From contig CM070520.1 of assembly GCA_036346375.1 (NCBI GenBank), positions 13,651,791 to 13,715,790 on the forward strand: a DNA stretch of 64,000 nucleotides. The letters are read 5' to 3'. Position numbers and translations under genes: made by a program. Below, one piece after another: positions 56,080 to 64,000 of this stretch. The notes beneath the pieces were generated by a model. The model did not search any database. It was given only the letters and a program-made list of their open reading frames with translations, and was not told where the DNA came from. This stretch comes from Guadua angustifolia. Its lineage: Eukaryota > Streptophyta > Magnoliopsida > Poales > Poaceae. Every line of letters starts with the position of its first letter. Positions within the stretch are counted from its first letter, which is position 1.

Positions 56080-56530
56080 GCTGCTTATTTGGACTTTAAG
56101 CCCTGATTAATTAGACGTGCACATCAGTACAAAGACAAAAGAGTGACAACTCGGCGACGCATGCACCATTGATTAATGGCTTACCGGAGCTGAATGAAGC
56201 TTGTGTGATCAGAAATGTCTTGCAACGAAGGCACGCACTTACAGGCTTTGGCATGTGAGCAGCAGCTGTGGTACGGTGTGTACCGTTTGGTTGCATCTCA
56301 TCCATTGCCTAGCTAGTTCCACGCTACATAGGAGTTTGCAAAGCTCATTTGTGTGTATATATATCACATGCTACCCTATACTTGTAGGATCTTGGAGTAG
56401 TGTTCAACCCCCCCCGTGAAACACCACCACGTACCATCCTAGGCTTGGGAGGCTCGAGGGAATTTCATGTGTGAGGAATTTATGTTTCCTTCTGGTGTTG
56501 AAGACGCATTAAGCTTGGGTTCATCCTGGC
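56080..56530. other. No gene recognised
   Basis: Intergenic sequence with overlapping short frames and no domain. A C run (9) at about 56,410. Confidence 0.35.
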
Positions 56531-56536
56531 TCGTGA

Positions 56537-56945
56537 ATGACTCTGGAACTGATGGTTCTGTACAACCAAATTGAAGGATTAGTTTGTTAAGAGATCAGGT
56601 TATCCAGCCGATTGACGCAAATATGTGCCCAAGCTGTGTTCTAAATGATATGTTTTGGCAGAGATAGACCTTGTACGACTAGACCTGCGGTTTATGTGTC
56701 CAAAATTTGTCACTTCTCTTGCCTCTTAGTTTTTCTCACCTAACTAAGTGTAGATGCAACAACTAGGCAGGTTTGGTTGCATGCATTTGTCTGGGCCTGT
56801 CTACAATGGAAGAGTGAAATGATTTCCACGATTGCAAAATGAACCGCAGCTTCAGAGTACTAAAAAAAGATGCAAGCTTTCAAACATAAGGGCCTTTCAC
56901 GACCAGCAACCAAATTTATTTCCAAGGCAGAAATGTTACTATCTT
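56537..56945. repeat. Dispersed duplicate of 42,034-42,850 (empty MITE site)
   Basis: Same blocks in the same order as at 42 kb, without the MITE; the site reads gagtactaaaaaaag. The miR2118-like site that follows the 42 kb copy is absent here: after ctttatatgatag the sequence diverges. Confidence 0.8.
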
Positions 56946-57359
56946 TATATGATAGTAGACGCCATTGGAGTACAAAAATTTTAAGGCAGCTAGCTGCTCA
57001 AACAAGAAGCCATGTCGTGAAACCACAAGGGCTTGCATGCGTCCAATTATTGCAGAGAATCAACTACACTAGACACGTGGGCGCGCCACGCTAGATAGCC
57101 AATACAAGATAAGCAGCGAAAATTTTGTGAGCTCTAGAAGTTTAACAAAGAAAAAACAGACCAATACATAATGTATGAAAGTTTTGGATAGTTTTTCGTT
57201 AAGGATGATGCGTTTTAAAGAAAGTGCGAAAGTAGCGAAATCACAACACAAAAAATTGAGTGCCTTTCTGTATAAAACGGCATGCTAAAAATAATTTTTG
57301 AAAGCTCTAGAGGGGGCGCGAGAAATTTGAGTGCCTGTGTATAAAAAAGCCAAAAATTA

Positions 57360-58400
57360 AATAGTATACGCCGCGCGATGTTTTTTCGTAGATTTTTTTT
57401 CGGTGACGTTTTATTTTTTAAATCGTCAAAATAATGAGCGAAACGGTTGAAAGAACATAAATTTTTTCATGGCGTAACACGCCGCGCGTGTCGTTTTTCC
57501 GTAGAAAAAATTACTTTTTTTTCGGCGGCGTCTTATTTTTTAAATCGTGGAAATAATGAGCGAAAACGAGAAAAAAAATAGAGAGATAGAGTTGTAGAAA
57601 TACCTCATTTGACGAATTATCTGGAAAATATTCGAGACCGAGCTGAGAAACCGCGGTGGGGAAAAAGTCTAGAGAGAAAAGGGTGAAAAACTATTAGAGA
57701 TAACAACCTTCTTCTGTCGAGTCTGACACTCTATACGTTCACCGAGTAATAATACATGTTCTAATAAATATCAGAGATCATTTTTTTGTAGAAAATTTCC
57801 TTTTTTTTCGGCGGCGTTCTATTTTTTAAATCGTTGAAACGATGCGCGAAGCGCTAGAAGAACAAAAAATTCATGGCGTAACCGCCAATTGCCGTATTTT
57901 ACCGTCAGAGATTTTTTTTCCTGCGCTTTTATTTTTAAATCGTCGAAATAATGAGTATAACGGGGGAAAAAATAGAGAGCTAGAATTGTAGAAATATCTC
58001 TTTCGATGAATTATTTGGAAAATATTAGAGACCGAGCTGGAAAACCGCGGTGGGGAAAAAGTCTAGAGATAGAGCTGAACATATTTTTCTGGTGACGAAA
58101 ACATTTTTTTCCCGAGAAAAACGGAGAAAGGATCTAGACGTAAAGAGTAAGGACCTGAATGTTACGTTTTTGGACTTGTCTGCTATCCTGAAAAATTAGA
58201 AAAGGGCTTATTCGCGATTTGAATTTAACGGGTTTTTTTTCGTAAAACGGTGAACGAGGGACCCAAACGCGATTTATTAAAAAATATCTTCCCCTTACAA
58301 GAAATTACGAAGGATCTATTCGTAATTTACAGGGACCTATCTGTAATTTTAAGAAATGCAGGGGTTTTTTTGCAAAGTGCCGTACGGTGACACGTGGACA
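57360..58400. repeat. Unclassified repeat block, inverted relative of 12,340-13,200
   Basis: Four degenerate direct units (about 57,385, 57,500, 57,790 and 57,905) have the order gtagaaaatt, ttttttttcggcggcg, ttattttttaaatcg, aaataatgagcg. The rest (57,650-58,400) is the reverse complement of the 12.3-13.1 kb block. No protein is recognisable. Confidence 0.6.
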
Positions 58401-58449
58401 CGCTGTCGTCGCCGGAACCTTGCAAACTTTAATCTATGGGATGATATCT

Positions 58450-58977
58450 TGTTGGAATTATTTAGGCTAGGCCCATTAATTCACAAATAATTCTTGAACA
58501 ATCTGAAAGACCCTTTAGGTGGAAGAGAGGTGAAAATGCAATAGTCTCACATTGCTAGTGGGGGTGGATGAAGATCATCTTATAAGGGGAGGTTTCCTCC
58601 ATCATGCTTGAGCATGAGAAGAACAATAGGACACACGCACGCTCACTCGCCTCACCACACTAGGCGGCACGCATACGCGACATGAGAGTGAATGGTGCAG
58701 CAAAATCAGATCTGACAGCTTGCGCTGGCACAGTTCTCTTTTGCAGTTTTTGCAGTATGGGACTAAGTAGTCAATATGGTTACGTTAACGCGGTATTAAT
58801 TGTGCGAACGAATCCGTAACTGACTCGAATCATGGAACGGTTTCTACTCGGAATTCGTAACCGACTCATATTGTGTCTCTGGTATATATATACGTAGAAT
58901 AGAGATCTGATCTATCTCTTGAATCTTTTGCTTTCTCTCAGTACTGCGTTGCCTTCGTCTTCTTTATCACTTCACAG
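58450..58977 (+). repeat. Left LTR of the copia element
   Basis: Start and body match 63,598-64,000. The end is estimated near ttcaca (about 58,977), because the right copy is cut off. A TATA box (ggtatatatatac, 58,881-58,893) lies inside. No canonical primer site is obvious right after it. Confidence 0.75.
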
Positions 58978-59218
58978 GCATGCACCGACTGTTAAAAAAG
59001 CAGGTCTCCAAAACGTCTGTCCTTGAGACCTACACCGAGAGAGGACGAATCATGTTTTTGGGAAACGTCTTCTTGCGACTGCTCACTATTTTTCTTCACC
59101 GATGATCGGTTTCATCTACATCGCCTACTGATCTTCATTGACATCTACTACCAGTTTGGCCACGTCTACACATCATCTCGGCAATGCATACAAACCGCAT
59201 ATATGTTATGTTTATCTA

Positions 59219-60215
59219 GTAATATGGATGGGATAGATATTACAATTGGCATATTGCTTTTATCTAGTTTATTTGTTTTCTCTATTCTATCTTCAATTAT
59301 TATCATAACTTATTTTTGGAATAAATTCAGCATTAATATGCCTAATTATCCAACAATCAAAAGACATGATAGGCTTTTTATGGTGAATATGATGAAAGCA
59401 TCAGGATTTGTTGAGGCAATGAGACCGGACAGATTTATATGTATTCATTTTAAAAGATGGTAGACACGAGCCACTCTGTGGCTTATAGCTATGAACGTCT
59501 ACTAGGTTACAGCTGGCAAACCTGAAAAAACCCTTACTGCTAAGCAGGAAAAGGAGTTCAAAGATGCCACCAAAATTTTTGTAGGATGTGTTCTTAGCGT
59601 TCTTTCAGACCATCTTTGCAACGCGAATATGCACATGTTAGACGCAAACGAGCTATGGGAGACACTCGAAAATAAATTCAGTGCCTCGGATGCTGGCAGT
59701 AAACTGTATGTTATGGAGCAATATCATGACTACAAAATGGTTGATGGGTGTTCTATGGTTGAATAAGCTTACAAAATACAGTTCATTGCAAGAGAACTTG
59801 ATCACTTCAATTGCATGTTACCCGATAAGTTTGTGGCTAGTGGTATCATTGCCAGATTGCCTCCCTCGTAGAGGAATTTTGCCACATCTCTAAAACATAA
59901 GAGGCAAGAAATCTTTGTTGAGAGTCTGATTATGTCTCTTAATGTTGAGAAAAAAATCTCGGGCGAAGAATGTGCACCCAAAGGACAATCCAATGCTAAT
60001 TTTATGCAGCGTTCTGGTCCTAAAAAATTCAAGTCAAAGGGAAAAGCTGTTCAAACTACTAAATTTAAGAAGAAGAAGAAGAAGAAGAAGAAAAAGAAGA
60101 AGCAGAATGACAAGCTTTGCTTCGTGTGTGGTGAGATTGGACATTGAGCAAAGAAATGTCCAATCCGCAATCGAGGAAAGGATCAGTAGGGGCAGCATAC
60201 CAAATCTGTCAATGT
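59219..60215 (+). pseudogene. copia gag
   Basis: NYPTIKRHDRLFMVNMMKAS (about 59,340) is followed by a stop at 59,461. After a shift come TLTAKQEKEFKDATKIFVGC and MHMLDANELWETLENKFSAS (59,520-59,700), then a lysine-rich run (60,068-60,105) and the zinc knuckle CFVCGEIGH, with a TGA in its middle (60,145), then KKCPIRN. Packages RNA in intact relatives. Confidence 0.75.
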
Positions 60216-60220
60216 GACTA

Positions 60221-60470
60221 TTGGCAATGCCGAGACGGAGACACCTGGATATGGTAATTTACTCACTGCTCTTTCGGCTTGTCAATCTACCAATTGGTGG
60301 ATTGATACTAGAACTAATATTCATGTTTATGCTGATGTATCATTGTTTGATCTTATCAGGTCACTTGGGGTTCCTCCGTGTTGATGGGGATGGGTCACAT
60401 GCTTATGTTCTTGGTGTTGGCACGGTAGATCTGAAGCTTACTTCGAGAAAGATCTACGGCTAAAGAACGT
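60221..60470 (+). pseudogene. copia protease remnant
   Basis: NWWIDTRTNIHVYAD (about 60,293-60,340): the aspartic protease DTG reads DTR. A following frame shift separates it from the GAG-pre-integrase region. Confidence 0.6.
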
Positions 60471-61260
60471 GCAACATGTCCCTTCAATCAACAAGAATCT
60501 CGTTAGTGGCTCCCTTCTTTGCAGAGATGGGTATAAGCTGGTGTTTGAGTCGAATAAAGTAGTCATATCAAAGTATGGACTATTTATTAGTAAAGGCTAT
60601 GACAGTGGAGGCTTGTTTCGCTTTTCCCTTGAGAACGTTTGTAATAAATTCGTGAATCATCTTTGCGATAATGTTATTGGTAGTGAGGCAAGTGTTTGGC
60701 ACTCACGACTATGTCATCTTAATTTTGGATCTTGGTTTTCCAGTATGAAATTAATTCTGAAATTTTCCATTATCAAAGGTTCAAAGTGTCAAAGTTGTGT
60801 GCAGTCTAAGTAACCTGGCAAGCCTCATAAGGCAACCGAGGAAAGAAACTTGGCACCATTAGAACTCATACATTCAGATATTTGCCACATGAATGGTGTG
60901 TTGATGAAGAATAGAAAAAGATACTTTATGACTTTAATTGATGATGCGACAAGATTTTGCTATGTGTATTTCTTAAAAACAAAAGATGAGGCTTTATACT
61001 ACTTTAAAATTTATAAATCAGAAGTTGAAAATCAACGGGAAAGAAAAATCAAAAGAGTTAGGTCGGATCGTGGTGGAGAATATTTCTCTAGTGAATTCTT
61101 CTAATACTATGCAAAGCATGGTATCATCCATGGGAGGACGCCTCCCTAGTCGCCCCAATCTAACGGGGTTGCCGAAAGGAAGAACCACACCCTGACTAAC
61201 TTGGTTAATGCCATGTTGGACACTACAAGATTATCTAAGGCGTGGTGGGGGAGGCCTTGT
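60469..61260 (+). pseudogene. copia GAG-pre-integrase and integrase
   Basis: VPSINKNLVSGSLLCRDGYK, SVWHSRLCHLNF and KCQSCVQSK (zinc-binding HHCC) end in a stop at about 60,809. Then come LELIHSDICHMNG, MTLIDDATRFCYVYF and RVRSDRGGEYFSSEF (integrase core, 60,850-61,104) and, in other frames, SNGVAERKNHTL. The region 61,260-61,730 before RT is heavily decayed. Confidence 0.8.
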
Positions 61261-61733
61261 TGACCTCGAGTCATGTCCTAAATAGAGTTCCCACTAAGAA
61301 TAGTGAGGTAACTCCATACGAGGGATGGAAAGGAAGAAAACCATCACTATCCTACTTGCGCACTTGGGGGTGCTCGGTGAAAATCAATATGTCGATAATA
61401 AAGAAGTGAAAACTTAGACCTAAAATTGTTGATTATGTCTTTCTAAGATATGCTCATTGTAGCTTTGCCAATAGATTTCTAGTTGTTAAATTTGAGGTAT
61501 CCGACATGCACGTTGGTACAATAATGGAGTCTTGAGATGCAACGCTTTTTTAGAATATATTTCCTATGAAGAATATGCATAGTATTTCGAGTTAAGCTTG
61601 TGATTCAACTCCTAAACTTGCCATACCAGTTGAGCATTTTAAACAAACTCTAGAATAGAATGACAGTGATGCTCCTTCTAGCAAGAGACAAAGGACCACA
61701 AAATCCTTTGGTGATGATTTTACTATGTAACTT

Positions 61734-62500
61734 GTGGATGATGTTCTCAAGACTATTTTAGAAGCATATGCATCTCTTGATGCAGACTACTGGAAGGATG
61801 TGGTTCGTAGTGAGATGGATTCTATTGTCGCTAACAAAACTTGGGAAATCACAGATCGTCCATTTGGTTGTAAACCAGTTGGATGCAAATGGGTATTCAA
61901 AAAAAAGCTTAGGCCTAATGGTACTATTGAGAAGTACAACACATGGCTTGTGGCCAAGGGTTACACCCAAAAAGAAGGTGATGATTTCTTTTATACTTAT
62001 TCACCTGTTGCTAGGTTGACCACAATACGTGTACTATTGTCCTTAGCTACCTCTTATGGTCTTCTCATTCATCAAATGGATGTTAAAATAGCTTTCCTTA
62101 ATGGAGAGTTAGATAAGGAAATATATATAGAACAACCCGATGGATTTGTAGTAAATGGTCAAGAGAACAAAGTGTGTAAATTGTTCAAATCCTTGTATGG
62201 CCTTAAGCAAGCACCCAAGTAATGGCATGAGAAGTTCAACAGAATTTTAACACTTGAAGGCTTTTCTACAAATGAAACTGATATATGTGTATACTACTGT
62301 TATGGTGGGGGTGAGCGAGTTATTCTACGCTTGTATATGGATGATATACTTATATTTGGAATAAATCTTGATGTGATTAATGAGGTCAAAATGTTTTTAT
62401 CCCAAAGCTTTGATATGAAGGATCTGGGAGAAGCTGATATAATTTTGAACATCAAACTGATCAAAGGTGGGGATGGGATTACACTTGTGTAATCCTATTA
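61734..62500 (+). pseudogene. copia reverse transcriptase
   Basis: WKDVVRSEMDSIVANKTWEI, KPVGCKWVFKKKLRPNGTIE, HQMDVKIAFLNGELDKEIYI and SLYGLKQAPK end at a stop (62,220). The frame resumes with WHEKFNRIL and LYMDDILIFG (62,326-62,355), the intact RT active-site box. Confidence 0.85.
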
Positions 62501-62639
62501 TGTGGAAAAGGCCTTAAGCCGTTTTGGCTATATGGATAGTAAGCCTTCTCCAACACCTTATGATGCTAGTTTAATACTTTGAAAGAACCAAAGAATAACT
62601 AGGGATCAACTGAGATACTCTTAGATTATTAGTTCATTT

Positions 62640-63062
62640 ATGGACCTAGCTAGCGCTACAAGGCCTGATATCTCGTTTATTGTGAGTAAATTGAGTCGGT
62701 TTGTGTCAAATCCGAGTGATGATCATTGGTGTGCTCTTGAGAGAGTAATGCATTATCTGAGAGGTACTGTGAGTTATGGAATTCACTATACTAGGTATCC
62801 TAGTGTACTTGAGGGATATAGTGATTCTAACTGGATATCTGATGCTGATAAGCTCAAGGCCATGAGTGGATATGTATTTACTCTTGGTGGTGCTGCTGTC
62901 TCATGGAAGTCTTGTAACACAGACCATATTGACGAGGTCAACTATGGAAGTAGAACTCGCAGCATTGGATACAACCACAGTCGAAGGCGAGAATGGCTTC
63001 GTGAACTCTTGATGGACTTAACGGTAAATGAAAAACCGATAGGCTATCCTTATGAACTGTGA
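62640..63062 (+). pseudogene. copia RNase H
   Basis: MDLASATRPDISFIVSKLSR, LERVMHYLRGTVSYGIHY, GYSDSNWISD and GYVFTLGGAAVSWKS: the standard copia RNase H. After SCNTDHID the catalytic tail is frame-shifted. Confidence 0.85.
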
Positions 63063-63597
63063 TAATCAAATGGTTATCATGAAAGTGAACAGTGCAAAGG
63101 ATGGGTTATAACAAGCCATTGGATTAACTGAAGAAGAGTACATTCTATATCCCACTCCATGAAAGATGATGTACTCTTAAAATCTATGAGGCAGGTTGAC
63201 TATGGTCTTAATGCGTTATGTTAGTTTTTACATAAACAAAGATATTGTCCCACAGAGCATTCTTGAAAGAACACACCTATATGAGTCCAACTATTGGTCG
63301 CAATCCGTGAGACATGGGTACTCTCTAAGAAACTGATGAAGAGGCCAAGAAGCATGACTATACGCTCCATTCGAAGGGTAGACTGACGACAGCCAAGTAT
63401 CAGTCAGGGCTTTAAGTGAAACTAGTCTGCGCAAAGCTTGCAATTCAAGGCATAGTCCATTGTTCAAGTTGCACATGAATGTAGCTTGAAGTCTAGGTGC
63501 AATTCAAGGTATAGTCCATTGTCACCGAAAGTTGGTATAAAAATAGTATTTTGGAATAGGCAAAGACCTATGGGACCTCTAGGATCTGGTGGGGCAT

Positions 63598-64000
63598 TGT
63601 TAGAATTATTTGGGCTAGGCCCATTAATTCATAAATAATTCTTGAAAAATTCCAAAGACCCATTAATTAGGTAGAAGAGAGGTGAAAATGAAATAGTTCC
63701 ACATTGCTAGTGGAGGTGGATGAAGACCACCTTATAAGGGGAGATTCCCTCCACCATGCTTAAGCATGAGAAGAAGAAGAGAACACACGCGCTCGCTCGC
63801 ATTGCCTTGCCAAAGCCGTGCTAGGTGGCGCGCAGACGCCGATATCTTGCGTGAATGGTGCAACGAAATTGGGTCCAACAGCTTGCGCAAGCGTAGTTCT
63901 CTTTTGCAGTGTGGGACTAAGTAGTCAACACAGTTACGTTAACGCGGTATTAACTGTGTGAACAAATCCGTAACTGACTCGAATCGTGGAATGGTTTCTA
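63598..64000 (+). repeat. Right LTR of the copia element (partial)
   Basis: Matches 58,450-58,860 with substitutions and small indels throughout, which suggests an old insertion. It continues past the window. Confidence 0.85.

Larger units (their letters stand above)
58450..64000 (+). mobile_element. Ty1/copia LTR retrotransposon, decayed, cut by the window end
   Basis: The left LTR starts tgttggaattatttaggc (58,450) and the right LTR starts tgttagaattatttggg (63,598). Between them gag, protease, integrase, RT and RNase H follow in copia order (integrase before RT) on the plus strand, with many stops. The purine-rich ctggtggggcat lies directly before the right LTR. Confidence 0.9.

Noticed and set aside
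1..64000. CRISPR arrays, rRNA genes and tRNA genes
   Set aside because: No regularly spaced identical repeats and no rRNA or complete tRNA signature was seen. The tRNA-like word at 37,456 is a retroelement primer site.

Overview
The window looks like intergenic, transposon-rich nuclear DNA of a grass (Poaceae). The evidence is family-level. It carries NB-ARC-only resistance-like genes of a type common in grasses, a Tekay/Del-like gypsy element with a tRNA-iMet primer site, plant L1-type LINEs, a copia element, Stowaway, Tourist-like, hAT-like and Mutator-like MITEs, and several sites matching the complement of grass miR2118. The species cannot be named from this sequence. All similarities were judged by eye; nothing was searched or aligned by computer.

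Layout. (1) 1-20,000 holds no intact protein gene. Four plus-strand miR2118-complementary sites (about 112, 3,493, 6,803 and 15,991) lie here; three follow a TATA-like box and two lie in clearly related promoter-like modules. Around them are MITEs, a non-autonomous hAT element (8,642-10,412), degenerate minisatellite DNA (10,680-12,000), a MAP-kinase gene fragment (17,100-17,345, minus) and a GC-rich leader-like stretch (18,200-19,235). (2) 20,110-51,460 is a cluster of CC-NB-ARC genes without LRRs, all on the minus strand. A segment of about 3.6 kb is present twice (20,117-23,735 and 45,412-49,027), each with a broken gene (A1, A2). A second gene type is intact at 49,904-51,409 (B3, 501 aa). 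Its other copy (B1) is shattered by a 5'-truncated LINE (23,921-24,538) and by a roughly 8 kb L1-type LINE (24,875-41,913), which itself holds a 9 kb gypsy LTR element (31,233-40,264). Target duplications support each insertion. (3) 42,030-45,200 has a fifth miR2118-like site, with the best hairpin of the set (42,878-42,966), next to a MITE with a visible empty site elsewhere, and a Mutator-like foldback element. (4) 51,500-58,400 has a Stowaway MITE, a second foldback element, two N-terminal fragments of a third CC-NB gene (C1, C2) with duplicated promoters, and a repeat block that is an inverted relative of 12,340-13,200. (5) 58,450 to the end is a decayed Ty1/copia element whose right LTR runs off the window.

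Reading of the whole. The only gene that looks intact is B3. The most interesting signal is the set of same-strand, TATA-preceded miR2118-complementary sites interspersed with NB-ARC genes. They may be decayed or divergent MIR2118 precursors, or trigger sites of 21-nt phased-siRNA (PHAS) non-coding transcripts. Sequence alone does not decide; small-RNA reads would.
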